From a virus: a stretch of DNA of 61,870 bases. The first letter of the stretch is position 1; each line of letters begins with the position of its first letter. Shown here piece after piece: positions 20,696 to 29,062 of the stretch. Both the position numbers and the translations under genes were made by a program. The DNA lies in IMG/VR virus record IMGVR_UViG_3300042885_000276, positions 1-61,870 of that record; one strand, given 5' to 3'. Below the pieces are notes generated by a model. That model made no database searches. It had not been told where the DNA came from and saw nothing but the letters and a program-made list of their open reading frames with translations.

Positions 20696-23394
20696 TGAGC
20701 CAGACAAACATTTCCGTTAATTCCACGCTTGGTCCAACGATTGAGGTTCTAAGTGACGGAGGCATTGTAATCAATGTTGCCACTCCTGTCAGTGGAACTG
20801 GAGATGTGACTAGCTCAAGCTCTTCGGTAGATAACCAGATTGTCCGTTTTGATGGGACAAGTGGCAAAATTATCCAGAACTCTGGAATCACGATTGCTGA
20901 TGGCGCTACTGGAACGCTTTCTGGCACGAATACCGGAGATCAAAACCTTTTCGGCACGTTTGCTGTTGCAGGCCAAAGCAATGTAGTGGCAGATTCCACC
21001 AGTGATACACTCACACTTGTTGCTGGTAGCAATATTACCATCACGACGAATGCCTCAACGGATTCGATCACGATTAACTCGACAGCCAGTGGCTCAGGTG
21101 ATGTTGTTGGACCAGCTTCGGCAACTGATAATGCGATTGCTCGTTATGATCAAACCACTGGCAAGTTGATTCAAAACTCAGGGATTACTATTGCTGATGG
21201 TGCGTCAGGAACACTCAGCGGAACTAATAGCGGTGACCAAAACCTATTTGGAACCATCGCTGTAGCTGGACAGTCAAATGTTGTGGCTGATTCTACGAGC
21301 GACACGTTGACATTGGTAGCTGGGACCAACATTACAATTACCACTAATGATGCTACTGACAGCATCACGATTAACAGCACTGCATCTGGTGGAGGAACAC
21401 CCGGCGGGTTAGATACTCAGGTTCAGTTTAACGATGGCGGTAATTTCGGTGGTGATTCAGGACTGACGTACAACAAAACTACAGACACGCTTTCAGCGAC
21501 AAATCTGACCGTTAGCGGCCTTTCGACATTGGCTCACATCCATGGTTCTATTGCTGGCAATCTTTACATCCATGTCAAGAATACCAGTGGAGTTACCATA
21601 GCAAAAGGAACGCCAGTTTATGCGACAGGTAGCGTTGGAGTTAGTGGCAGAATTGAAGTATCAGCGGCTGACTATACCAACTCAGCCAAGATGCCAGCTA
21701 TCGGGATCACTGATGCTGAATTAATCGCAAACGCACAGGGTAACGCCGTCATAGTTGGCGAAGTCACAGGACTAGCAACTAACAGCTACGCAATCAATCA
21801 AGAGCTTTTTGTTGGAACATCTGGACTGCTTGGAGCACTACCAACAACTGGAGAAGCCCAATCAATTGCTGTTGTTTCTCGCGTTCATGCTTCCACTGGC
21901 ATCATTGTTGTTAATTCTCAGGCTAGGCTATCAAATGGAGCAATAACCAACGCAAGGCTAGCCAACATGGCTGCTAACACGATCAAAGGTCGTGTTACCG
22001 CATCAACAGGCGCTCCTGAAGATATTACGCCAGCTTCGCTAACCGAAGAAACAACTCCGGCAGCAGGAGATTTCTTATTAGGCTGGGAATCAGGAGGCGG
22101 TATTCGCAAGTTTGACGTTGGTGATTTGCCAGGAGGAGGCGGAACACCTGGAGGTGTTGACACTGAGTTGCAATTCAACAACTCAGGAACCTTTGGAGGT
22201 GCGGATATTCGCTGGGTTGATCCGTATCTTGAAATGCCAATTGACGGCACTTTTGCGACAAGGGCAAAAATTGGAATGCAGTCTGGGGCTAATGCTGATA
22301 TTTATACAGCAAACGCCGGAAGTTTACTGACTTATGGTGGGAATGCTGGCGCTACTCCACAAAGTCCAGGAGGCGGGTCTGGTGGTAGCGGAGGATACAT
22401 TCAAACCTTTGGTGGTTCTGGTTTTACAAGTGGCGAACCCGGTGGAGATTACAGTGGAGGATCTGGTGGTTATATTGACACAACTGGTGGTGGAGCATCA
22501 GATGGTCAAAATGGTTCTCCAGGTGGAAATATTATTACGACCAACGGTGGCGGAAATATCGACACTAACCAAGGCTTCATTGAGCTAGGTCAATTCGGTA
22601 GTAGAACTACCATTGATAGTGGTGCAGTTGGTGGAGATTATACACTCATCACACCAACAGGTCCAGGTACCGCTGGTCAATTGCTAAATATTGCAAGCGT
22701 ATCAAGCGGACTTGTTCAACTTGGTTACCTCTCTACACCCATTGCTATCGCCAACGGCGGCACAGGTCAAACCACCGCAGTCGCAGCGTTTGACGCGCTT
22801 GCGCCAACCACGACAAAAGGCGATCTTATTGCTCACAATGGCACCGATAATATCCGAGTTGCTGTAGGTGCTACTAACGGCCATGTGCTTACGGTAGATA
22901 GCGCCGAGGCAAGTGGAATCAAATGGGCTGCGGCTAGCAGTGGGAAACTAGCCCAAGCGGTTACTGCATCGTCTGTAACATCTGGATCAACTACAGCAAA
23001 CATACCATTTGACGACACCATTCCGCAAAACACGGAAGGACTTGAAATATTAACGCTAGCAATAACGCCAACAAATGCCAGCAGCACGCTCCAAATTACT
23101 GCGACCGTGACGGTTTCTGGCGGCGGACTAGTGAGTGTGGCTGGGGCATTGTTTGTTGATTCAACGGCTAACGCAATTGCGGCAAACCTTAACACTGTTG
23201 GAGGTAATGGGTATTTCAGTTTTTTAACTGTCGCAGCATCCATTTCAGCAGGCTCAACCTCCGCTCGAACCTATAAATTTCGTATAGGTAATTCAACCAG
23301 CGGCACTGTTTATTACAATAGATGGGCGACTGGTGACTTATACTCAACTGCTGGACCAGAGACTAGAATAACAATTCTCGAAATATTACCATGA
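20695..23394 (+). CDS. Tail fibre protein with tandem beta repeats, 899 aa
   Basis: A long Gly/Thr/Ser-rich protein. Residues 36-134 and 135-233 are two near-identical 99-residue units ('GKIIQNSGITIADGATGTLS' / 'GKLIQNSGITIADGASGTLS', 'QSNVVADSTSDTLTLVAGSN'), typical of trimeric phage fibres. A Gly-rich segment around 555-640 ('GGSGGSGGYIQTFGGSGFTS') follows, then 'GGTGQTTAVAAFDALAPTTT' (a GGTGQTT fibre motif) and a C-terminal beta domain. It would mediate host contact. The downstream 125-residue gene overlaps by 4 bases. Confidence 0.85.
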   Translation: MSQTNISVNSTLGPTIEVLSDGGIVINVATPVSGTGDVTSSSSSVDNQIVRFDGTSGKIIQNSGITIADGATGTLSGTNTGDQNLFGTFAVAGQSNVVADSTSDTLTLVAGSNITITTNASTDSITINSTASGSGDVVGPASATDNAIARYDQTTGKLIQNSGITIADGASGTLSGTNSGDQNLFGTIAVAGQSNVVADSTSDTLTLVAGTNITITTNDATDSITINSTASGGGTPGGLDTQVQFNDGGNFGGDSGLTYNKTTDTLSATNLTVSGLSTLAHIHGSIAGNLYIHVKNTSGVTIAKGTPVYATGSVGVSGRIEVSAADYTNSAKMPAIGITDAELIANAQGNAVIVGEVTGLATNSYAINQELFVGTSGLLGALPTTGEAQSIAVVSRVHASTGIIVVNSQARLSNGAITNARLANMAANTIKGRVTASTGAPEDITPASLTEETTPAAGDFLLGWESGGGIRKFDVGDLPGGGGTPGGVDTELQFNNSGTFGGADIRWVDPYLEMPIDGTFATRAKIGMQSGANADIYTANAGSLLTYGGNAGATPQSPGGGSGGSGGYIQTFGGSGFTSGEPGGDYSGGSGGYIDTTGGGASDGQNGSPGGNIITTNGGGNIDTNQGFIELGQFGSRTTIDSGAVGGDYTLITPTGPGTAGQLLNIASVSSGLVQLGYLSTPIAIANGGTGQTTAVAAFDALAPTTTKGDLIAHNGTDNIRVAVGATNGHVLTVDSAEASGIKWAAASSGKLAQAVTASSVTSGSTTANIPFDDTIPQNTEGLEILTLAITPTNASSTLQITATVTVSGGGLVSVAGALFVDSTANAIAANLNTVGGNGYFSFLTVAASISAGSTSARTYKFRIGNSTSGTVYYNRWATGDLYSTAGPETRITILEILP
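20800..21393. repeat. Two tandem 297-bp units in the tail fibre gene
   Basis: Units at 20800-21096 and 21097-21393 each encode 99 residues. Protein identity is very high while many third positions differ, so this is an old in-frame duplication kept by selection on the protein. Confidence 0.85.
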
Positions 23395-23768
23395 AACATA
23401 TAGAATTAATCGGTAACATGGTTACATCAGTGCGATCTGCTCCATATCCAATCGAATCACCAACAACCATTGAAGCGCCTAATGAAGTTGAGTGTGGTTG
23501 GATTAAAAACGGTGACGAGTGGATTGCCCCCGTGGTACCAGTAGTCGTCAGTTTCCGCTCCTTGGCATTCGCTCTCTTGCAAACCGGACTTTACCAACAG
23601 GTTAAATCCGCTGCTTTAGCAACTCCTGAGGGGGAAATTTGGTGGAGCACCGCACAAAGCACCACCGTCCATCGCGATCATCCTTTCGTCATTGCACTTG
23701 GCGCTGCTATCGGTCAAACACCTGAGCAGTTGGATGCTATTTTCGCATCGGCATTGGCTTCTCAGTGA
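23391..23768 (+). CDS. Tail-fibre-linked protein, 125 aa
   Basis: This gene begins within the fibre stop (ATGA). The N-terminal half is polar ('TIEAPNEVECGWIKNGDEWI'). The C-terminal half is helical with 'FRSLAFALLQTGLYQQVKSA' and 'ALGAAIGQTPEQLDAIFASA'. Placement right after a fibre gene and the layout resemble small fibre chaperones or attachment proteins, which is inference. Confidence 0.55.
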   Translation: MKHIELIGNMVTSVRSAPYPIESPTTIEAPNEVECGWIKNGDEWIAPVVPVVVSFRSLAFALLQTGLYQQVKSAALATPEGEIWWSTAQSTTVHRDHPFVIALGAAIGQTPEQLDAIFASALASQ

Positions 23769-23817
23769 GAATTGAATTTTGATTGATTTGTGAACTAAAC
23801 ACTACAATTTATCCACA

Positions 23818-24021
23818 ATGCCTGGACAATTACAAACACTGTCGGTTCCGCCTCCTGTTAGCGTTCCAACGCTGCTGAATGCTATTCGTGTGGGATTGGT
23901 AAACCTTAATAATCCAGGAACGATCACTTATGATCCACTGGCTGTTCCGCCGCCTCCAGTGAGCGAGCAGACGCTTTACTACGCCATCTACAATGCAGCA
24001 GGAGGGGAAATTCAATCCTAA
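23818..24021 (+). CDS. Small protein with two PPPVS adaptor motifs, 67 aa
   Basis: The protein is mostly two copies of one short motif: 'LQTLSVPPPVSVPTLLNAIR' near the start and 'LAVPPPPVSEQTLYYAIYNA' near the end. The next protein begins with a third copy. The shared element is likely an adaptor that docks these proteins to a common virion partner. Confidence 0.65.
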   Translation: MPGQLQTLSVPPPVSVPTLLNAIRVGLVNLNNPGTITYDPLAVPPPPVSEQTLYYAIYNAAGGEIQS

Positions 24022-24023
24022 TT

Positions 24024-24926
24024 ATGGCTGGCGTCCCACAGACATTGCAGATACCACCACCTGTGAGCATTCAGACGATGCTTTACAATACCTATTTGCA
24101 GATTATTGGCGGTGGAAATGCGCCATTTGTTGGACCGCTTGATGCACTGGTGGCGCAGGGTGCAATGATTCGTCATGCCTCCTCAGTTCGTAGGCTGCGC
24201 TCCGCTTACACTGGCCCAGCTTGTCGGCTACGAGGTAACGGTGCCAATGCTGAAGCTGATATTGCCTTTTTGCCTGATGGCACACTTGATCTGACTGCCG
24301 CCGCAGCCATAGCCGCTGATAGCGGTGGGACACAGGCAAATTGGGTCACTGCGTATGATCAATTTCAAAATACGGATGCCACGCAGCTAACGACTGGCAA
24401 TCAAATGCAGTTTGGAACTACATTCCAAAGCCGTGGTGAAATGGGTGGATCAGCAGCTTCCAATCGAACTCTTGGACTTGATTTACAGGCTTTGCCGCAA
24501 CCTACATTTTTCTCTATCGTTGCAAATCAATCTTCTATCACTGGAACTAGAGTATTACTTGGAACATCTTCAAATTCATTAAATAGGTTTACTCGAATGA
24601 GTGGCACATTGCCACAGCAAAACTGGGGAACTACACTTGCTGGCACAAGCATTTCACCAGGAAAACATGTCTATGGTTTTTTGAGCAATGGCTCCAGCTC
24701 ACAAATTTATATCGACGGAAACTTGAATGCAACTGGTGACGCCGGTAATACACAGCTTGAAATGCCCAGTGCTCGCATTGGCGGAAATCAATCAACAACC
24801 AGCAATTGGAATAATACAGCAGGCAATACTATTTCAGAAGTCATTGTTTTTTCCAGTAACCCAACAACGCTTCCTGGGTGGCCCGCTTTCGTAGCCGCTC
24901 AGAAGACGTACTTTGGCATTCCATGA
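24024..24926 (+). CDS. Receptor-binding-type protein with lectin-like domain, 300 aa
   Basis: It opens with the PPPVS motif shared with the preceding gene ('PQTLQIPPPVSIQTMLYNTY'). Residues about 55-115 ('SSVRRLRSAYTGPACRLRGN', 'DLTAAAAIAADSGGTQANWV', 'TAYDQF') match a pattern I know from arabinofuranosidase-B-type modules in phage tail proteins. Residues 120-300 look like a concanavalin/LamG-like beta sandwich ('TFFSIVANQSSI', 'VYGFLSNGSSSQIYIDGNLN', 'ARIGGNQ', 'ISEVIVFSSN'). Binding of host surface sugars is likely. Confidence 0.7.
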   Translation: MAGVPQTLQIPPPVSIQTMLYNTYLQIIGGGNAPFVGPLDALVAQGAMIRHASSVRRLRSAYTGPACRLRGNGANAEADIAFLPDGTLDLTAAAAIAADSGGTQANWVTAYDQFQNTDATQLTTGNQMQFGTTFQSRGEMGGSAASNRTLGLDLQALPQPTFFSIVANQSSITGTRVLLGTSSNSLNRFTRMSGTLPQQNWGTTLAGTSISPGKHVYGFLSNGSSSQIYIDGNLNATGDAGNTQLEMPSARIGGNQSTTSNWNNTAGNTISEVIVFSSNPTTLPGWPAFVAAQKTYFGIP

Positions 24927-24959
24927 TTATCTACATTTAATCACACTTCAGAATAAACC

Positions 24960-25271
24960 ATGAGCCACGACGAATCTCTCGCCATTGACGAACTTCGCAA
25001 AACAATCCGATGGCTCATTGGTGGCGTCATTGGACTTTTAAGTGGTGCCGCTGCCGTGGGCGGATGGGTAGCAACGCAAGAAGGCCGGATCTCCAGTCTT
25101 GCTGATGCTGATCGAATCTCCAGCACAGACCGCTCTGAAATGCGAGGAGAACTGAGGGCACACTCATCCATCATCAATGCGATCCAAAAAGATTCAGCCG
25201 TTCAATCACGCGACTTGCAATACATCCGTGAGGCAGTAACCGAGATTAAGGACTCCATGAAAAAGCCCTGA
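24960..25271 (+). CDS. Single-pass membrane protein, holin candidate, 103 aa
   Basis: One membrane helix at about residues 16-39 ('TIRWLIGGVIGLLSGAAAVG') is followed by a charged helical region likely to form a coiled coil ('RSEMRGELRAHSSIINAIQK', 'YIREAVTEIKDSMKK'). This shape and the place at the head of the lysis-type region fit a holin or a lysis-timing partner, but phage tail-associated proteins can look alike. Confidence 0.5.
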   Translation: MSHDESLAIDELRKTIRWLIGGVIGLLSGAAAVGGWVATQEGRISSLADADRISSTDRSEMRGELRAHSSIINAIQKDSAVQSRDLQYIREAVTEIKDSMKKP

Positions 25272-25274
25272 CTT

Positions 25275-25727
25275 ATGTGGCCGTTCACCTCCAAGCCAAA
25301 GCTACCTCGCCGTCAACTTCGAGGAGATACCGTGCAAGCCATGGTTGTATTGGCTCTGAAAGGTAAGACGCAGCCGAATTTCCGCCTATTCATGCAAAAG
25401 GGCATTATGGCTTGTCCGCCAAAAACAATGCTGCGTAAAGCCGCAGATCAAGCATATAAACCTTGGCAAGAAAACTTGTGGGAGTGCGAAGATCAAGCCC
25501 GTGCAGTAGTGCATCACGCGCAACTACTCGCCGCCAAGGAAGGTTGTTCTTGGGCTGTTGGAACACTGCGTGCCAATGCACCTGAAGGCTCAAGCCACGA
25601 TCTCCATGTGTTCGTTTGGGCTATCCTTGATTTGCCAGAAGGCTTGCAATTTACCTTGTTCGACCCAACTGCCGACGACTGGGCAGATGTGCCAGACCTA
25701 TCTGGCGTTGATTACGCACTCACATGA
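25275..25727 (+). CDS. Transglutaminase-like cysteine protein, 150 aa
   Basis: A Cys-His-Asp order like that of the transglutaminase-like fold is visible: Cys71 in 'LWECEDQARAVVHHAQ', His108/His111 in 'SSHDLHVFVWAILDL' and Asp near 130 in 'FTLFDPTADDW'. The N-terminus is basic (SKPKLPRRQLRGDT). It could act on peptide or protein amide bonds. The call rests on motif order, so another fold is possible. It overlaps the next gene by ATGA. Confidence 0.4.
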   Translation: MWPFTSKPKLPRRQLRGDTVQAMVVLALKGKTQPNFRLFMQKGIMACPPKTMLRKAADQAYKPWQENLWECEDQARAVVHHAQLLAAKEGCSWAVGTLRANAPEGSSHDLHVFVWAILDLPEGLQFTLFDPTADDWADVPDLSGVDYALT

Positions 25728-26203
25728 ATATGGAACCAAACATGAAGCCTCGCATTGCCCTATTCAATGGCGATGGAGTGGTGTCCTGGCTTATCAAAAA
25801 GCAGACGCGCTCAAAGTATTCACATGCGGCGATGCTTATTCCAGGCACCACAAATCGCATTATTGAATCGCGAGAGTTCAAGGGCGTCAGACTCCACACT
25901 CTGGACGAATCAGATAACCGGTTGATCGACTGGTTTGCCATCCCAAGCATGAGTGATGAGGATTACGACTATGCTATCAGCTTGTTCTTGGGGCAGCTTG
26001 GAATGCCATACGACTACTGGAGCGTGGCTCGATTCGTCACCAAAAAGCCAGCGCGAGAGAATGGCAAATGGTTCTGCTCAGAGGCAGTTCACAAGATGCT
26101 AGCGGATGCCGGAACTCGTCTTCTTCTGCGCATTCCATCGGCAGAAGTTTCTCCTGCTCATTTAGGAATCTCACCACTACTTGTTCAAGTTGCCGCACCA
26201 TGA
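25724..26203 (+). CDS. Permuted papain-like (YiiX/NlpC-type) amidase, 159 aa
   Basis: A circularly permuted NlpC/P60-like fold is suggested by His34 in 'SKYSHAAMLIPGTTN' coming before Cys118 in 'GKWFCSEAVHKML', the order of the YiiX/YaeF-type family. 'LGQLGMPYDYWSVARF' between them is also typical. Such enzymes cleave peptide or lipid amide bonds. In this setting a cell-wall or membrane-directed role is likely. The start overlaps the previous stop; ATG 25739 is an alternative. Confidence 0.7.
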   Translation: MNMEPNMKPRIALFNGDGVVSWLIKKQTRSKYSHAAMLIPGTTNRIIESREFKGVRLHTLDESDNRLIDWFAIPSMSDEDYDYAISLFLGQLGMPYDYWSVARFVTKKPARENGKWFCSEAVHKMLADAGTRLLLRIPSAEVSPAHLGISPLLVQVAAP

Positions 26204-26394
26204 AATACATCTCACTTATCTTTGTCGTCTCAACACTGTCTTCCTGCTCGATTACAGACTCATCCAACGTAAAGCGCATCGCTGTGGCTGGAGGAGTCGG
26301 TTATCTCACTGGAGGTCAAGCTGGCGCTATTTCCGCCGCCACTGCCGAGTTTAGCAGAACCAGCGCAAAATCCCCTCGCAATATTCAACCATGA
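26200..26394 (+). CDS. Small lipoprotein, outer-spanin candidate, 64 aa
   Basis: The N-terminus is a lipoprotein signal: basic start (MKYIS), hydrophobic run (LIFVVSTL) and lipobox LSSC with Cys16. The mature part is short, with a Gly/Ala-rich segment ('VAGGVGYLTGGQAGAISAAT') and a polar tail. Small lipoproteins in phage lysis regions are often outer spanins (Rz1-like), but this one lacks the usual proline-rich body. Start and stop both overlap neighbours by ATGA-type junctions. Confidence 0.6.
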   Translation: MKYISLIFVVSTLSSCSITDSSNVKRIAVAGGVGYLTGGQAGAISAATAEFSRTSAKSPRNIQP

Positions 26395-26486
26395 GTTTAT
26401 ATTTAAACGCTAATGAGTTTATAGGATTCAGTTTTGCAGTGGTATCCATATCAGTCTGGGCGCTAATAGTTTCAGTAAAACCATAA
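26391..26486 (+). CDS. Tiny membrane protein, 31 aa
   Basis: ATG 26391 overlaps the lipoprotein stop. One membrane helix (EFIGFSFAVVSISVWALIVS) is framed by a short polar start and KP at the end. It may be a lysis accessory or holin-like peptide. It is supported by the overlap and clean hydrophobic profile only. Confidence 0.5.
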   Translation: MSLYLNANEFIGFSFAVVSISVWALIVSVKP

Positions 26487-26496
26487 AATATACCAA

Positions 26497-26616
26497 ATGA
26501 AAAAACCAACAAAGCCAGCCAAAACAGTCAAGAAAGCCGTCAAAACACAAGGCAAAGATACACTATCCTTCCTTGGAATCCCATTTGGGAAGATCCCCAA
26601 AGGAATGAAGAAGTAA
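26497..26616 (+). CDS. Tiny Lys-rich protein, 39 aa
   Basis: The product is strongly basic with Lys-Ala/Thr-Val repeats (KPTKPAKTVKKAVKTQ) and ends 'FLGIPFGKIPKGMKK'. The leader is taccaa before ATG 26497. The composition suggests nucleic acid or membrane contact. Function is unknown. Confidence 0.5.
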   Translation: MKKPTKPAKTVKKAVKTQGKDTLSFLGIPFGKIPKGMKK

Positions 26617-26640
26617 ACCATCAACACCTATCCTCGCGAT

Positions 26641-27639
26641 ATGAAAAACTGGTCCACCGCTGTTCATGAAACCCAAGAGATTCGCCACAAGAAGACTGTG
26701 GCCGACTTTGAGAGTGAGCGTAAAAAGCTGCTCAACGTCATTTCAGAAAAGGACAATCAGCTTAATATCGCACTTGGAATCGGTGGCGTGAAGCCTGTTG
26801 CATCCAAGATTAATGCGGTCAGCGATTTTGACTCCGAAGCAACTTTTGTAGCCGTCGCATCAGATTGGCATGTCGAAGAGACGGTTGAAGGAAAAACCAT
26901 CAACAACCTCAACGAGTTCAATCTTGATATTGCTGAACAACGAATCAACCGCTTTTGGAACTCGATTATTCGCATGGCGAAGATTCAACGCCATGGTGCC
27001 AAAATTGATCGCCTCGTACTGATCTTGGGTGGCGATTTAATGACTGGATACATCCACGAGGAACTGTTGGAGAATAACGCTCTGTCTCCAACGCAGACAG
27101 TGTTGTGGCTTCAAGATCAGATCGCCAGTGGGGTTGAATTGCTTTCTAAGCACTTTGGAGAAATTGTGATTCCATGTTGCTACGGGAATCACGGACGCAA
27201 CACTCGCAAGCCACGTCATGCTACAGGCGCTGCCAACAGCTATGAGTGGATGCTTTACAAAACAATGGCAAAGCATCTTGCCAACAAGGCTTCTTGGCAT
27301 GTTTCTGACGGCTACCATTTGCTTCTGGACCTCTATGGCAAAACACTCCGTATTCATCACGGAGACGGCTTGCAATACCAAGGTGGAGTTGGTGGGTTGA
27401 CCATCCCAGTTGAGAAGGCCATTTCCTCGTGGAACAAAGGTGTTCCAGCAGACCTAGACATCTTTGGTCATTGGCATCAAAGCCAGCAAAATCCTAAGTG
27501 GGTATGCAACGGGAGCTTGATTGGCTTCAATGCTTACTCCATCGCTATCAAGGCACCTTACGAGCCACCATCACAGACTGGCTTTATCTTTGACAAGCGA
27601 TACGGAAGAACGGTCACGTTCCCAATCTTTGTCGATTAA
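26641..27639 (+). CDS. Calcineurin-like metallophosphoesterase, 332 aa
   Basis: All five metal-binding motifs of the family are present in order: SDWH (Asp75, His77), GGD (Asp132), YGNHGR (Asn183, His184), HHGDG (His239/His240) and FGHWH (His277, His279). The enzyme would cleave phosphomonoesters or phosphodiesters; the substrate (nucleic acid, nucleotide or protein) is not evident. Residues 1-60 form a helical extension with a charged segment (RHKKTVADFESERKKLLNVI). It lies amid lysis-type genes, an odd place for a DNA-processing enzyme. Confidence 0.9.
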   Translation: MKNWSTAVHETQEIRHKKTVADFESERKKLLNVISEKDNQLNIALGIGGVKPVASKINAVSDFDSEATFVAVASDWHVEETVEGKTINNLNEFNLDIAEQRINRFWNSIIRMAKIQRHGAKIDRLVLILGGDLMTGYIHEELLENNALSPTQTVLWLQDQIASGVELLSKHFGEIVIPCCYGNHGRNTRKPRHATGAANSYEWMLYKTMAKHLANKASWHVSDGYHLLLDLYGKTLRIHHGDGLQYQGGVGGLTIPVEKAISSWNKGVPADLDIFGHWHQSQQNPKWVCNGSLIGFNAYSIAIKAPYEPPSQTGFIFDKRYGRTVTFPIFVD

Positions 27640-27659
27640 CAACCATACCACAAAACCAA

Positions 27660-28028
27660 ATGAAATGGCAAAAGGCTATCGACAAGATCAATGCTGAAAA
27701 GTATTGCATTCCACATGGCTGGGATACCAAGGAGCATATTGCCGAAGAGCTTCAATGTTCTCCCGAAAGGGTACATGATATGCTGAAAAACGGTGTCTCA
27801 TCTGGAGCATTTGAGGCGCAAGACTTCCCAGTTTGGGATGCTAAACGTCGCATGACAATTCGCGTTCGTTGTTACCGACAGAAGGAAGAAACCAATGCTG
27901 ATTCTTCACTTGAAGATCGAATCAAGGCTTCACTTGCTCGCAACCCGAATAAAACAAGCTATCAAATCAAAAACAATATTCGTGGGGCCACCATATCAAT
28001 GGTTGATAGCATCCGCCAAAAACAGTGA
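27660..28028 (+). CDS. Helix-turn-helix-type protein, 122 aa
   Basis: The region 'WDTKEHIAEELQCSPERVHD' with 'MLKNGVSSGAFEAQDFPVWD' reads as a winged-helix or MarR-like DNA-binding domain. A second basic helical part follows ('LEDRIKASLARNPNKTSYQI'). It overlaps the next gene, which starts with GTG. It could be a regulator of late or lysis genes. Confidence 0.55.
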   Translation: MKWQKAIDKINAEKYCIPHGWDTKEHIAEELQCSPERVHDMLKNGVSSGAFEAQDFPVWDAKRRMTIRVRCYRQKEETNADSSLEDRIKASLARNPNKTSYQIKNNIRGATISMVDSIRQKQ

Positions 28029-28282
28029 AGGTTACTTCAATAACCGTTAAAAAGCGAAAGCTAGGCCGTCACAAGGCTTTAGGTCTTGCTTACGGCAACG
28101 GTAATATTGAGATTGACGAGCGTTTATGCGGGCAGCATCATCTCCGCATTCTCATCCATGAATTCCTCCATGAGTGGGAATGGATTCTGCCAGAGGAAGT
28201 TGTTGATACACTCAGCAGCGATCTGGCTAAATTCCTTCACAAGCACAACACCCGTATGATTGAGGAAGACAAATATCCATGA
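28025..28282 (+). CDS. Small zincin-like protein with HExxH, 85 aa
   Basis: The product contains 'RILIHEFLHEWEW' with an HExxH motif (His45, Glu46, His49), a zinc-metallopeptidase signature, after a strand segment 'NGNIEIDERLCGQHHL'. This layout is seen in small phage metalloprotease-like proteins. The start is GTG at 28025, in a GTGA overlap with the preceding stop. A third zinc ligand (perhaps Glu50 or a later residue) is not certain, so catalysis is not assured. Confidence 0.6.
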   Translation: MKVTSITVKKRKLGRHKALGLAYGNGNIEIDERLCGQHHLRILIHEFLHEWEWILPEEVVDTLSSDLAKFLHKHNTRMIEEDKYP

Positions 28283-28380
28283 TCCAAGATTTCTCTATCG
28301 CGCAAGTTTCTATTCTTGCGATAACCGCCATCTGCCTGCTTGTTTGGGGCATCATCATTGTTAGCTCTCCAAAAGTATGA
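28279..28380 (+). CDS. Tiny membrane protein, 33 aa
   Basis: ATG 28279 overlaps the previous stop, and its TGA overlaps the endolysin start (ATGA at both ends). One membrane helix (SILAITAICLLVWGIIIVSS) with a polar N-terminus (MIQDF). Its position directly before the CHAP endolysin makes it a holin or pinholin candidate. Confidence 0.6.
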   Translation: MIQDFSIAQVSILAITAICLLVWGIIIVSSPKV

Positions 28381-28871
28381 AACTATCAGAAGCACTCGTT
28401 CAAGTAGCACTCAAAGAAGTCGGAGTCACAGAGATCAATGGCACAAATTGCGGACCTCGCGTTGATGAGTACAAGGCGTCTACTTGGCTTAATCCTAAGG
28501 TTGGTTGGCCGTGGTGTGCAGCTTACGTTTGTTGGTGCTTCCGTGAGGCTCTGGCGCTAGCTGGAATCAAGGAAACCAAGACATTTAAGCGTCCAAGGAC
28601 AGCTGGAGCATGGGACTTCGAGAATTGGAGTCGTGAACAAGACGAATCAACACACACGAAGAAGCCGCATAAAGGCGACATTCAGGCTGGTGATATTTTG
28701 ATTTTTACATTCAGCCACATTGGAATTGCTCTCTCATCTCCTGACAAAAATGGCAACATCAAAAGTATTGAGGGGAATACAGATGGTGCTGGAAGCCGTG
28801 AAGGTGGCGCTGTTCTCAAAAAGACTCGCCACATCTCAAAGATTCGCAGTCGAATCCGCATCATGGTATGA
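28377..28871 (+). CDS. CHAP-domain endolysin, 164 aa
   Basis: This is a peptidoglycan hydrolase of the CHAP/NlpC type, cutting cell-wall peptide or amide bonds at lysis. The catalytic Cys47 is in 'WPWCAAYVCW' and His114 in 'TFSHIGIAL', followed by 'GNIKSIEGNTDGAGS', where the third polar residue is expected. There is no signal peptide or separate wall-binding domain, so a holin would be needed for export; a 33-residue membrane protein is coded immediately before it. Confidence 0.85.
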   Translation: MKLSEALVQVALKEVGVTEINGTNCGPRVDEYKASTWLNPKVGWPWCAAYVCWCFREALALAGIKETKTFKRPRTAGAWDFENWSREQDESTHTKKPHKGDIQAGDILIFTFSHIGIALSSPDKNGNIKSIEGNTDGAGSREGGAVLKKTRHISKIRSRIRIMV

Positions 28872-29062
28872 CCGACTTTGAAGTCATCAAAAACCAGTTT
28901 GAGTCACGCGCTAAGTGCCGTCATGGCAACTCGCCCAAGATCAATCACGACGGCTGCACCTGGATTGAATGCAAGCCAGAAGGCTGCAAGTGCATGATGG
29001 CAGATGGAGATGGCATTCCACTTAGCCGTTTTCTAGCTGAGTGGGTAGAGAAGTTTGGTTAA
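28868..29062 (+). CDS. Small Cys-rich protein, 64 aa
   Basis: Overlaps the endolysin stop by ATGA. The protein has Cys residues in 'CRHGNSP', 'CTWIECKPEGCKCMM', suggesting a small metal-binding or disulphide fold, then an amphipathic helix (LSRFLAEWVEKF). It ends one base before a convergent reverse-strand gene. Role unknown. Confidence 0.6.
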   Translation: MTDFEVIKNQFESRAKCRHGNSPKINHDGCTWIECKPEGCKCMMADGDGIPLSRFLAEWVEKFG

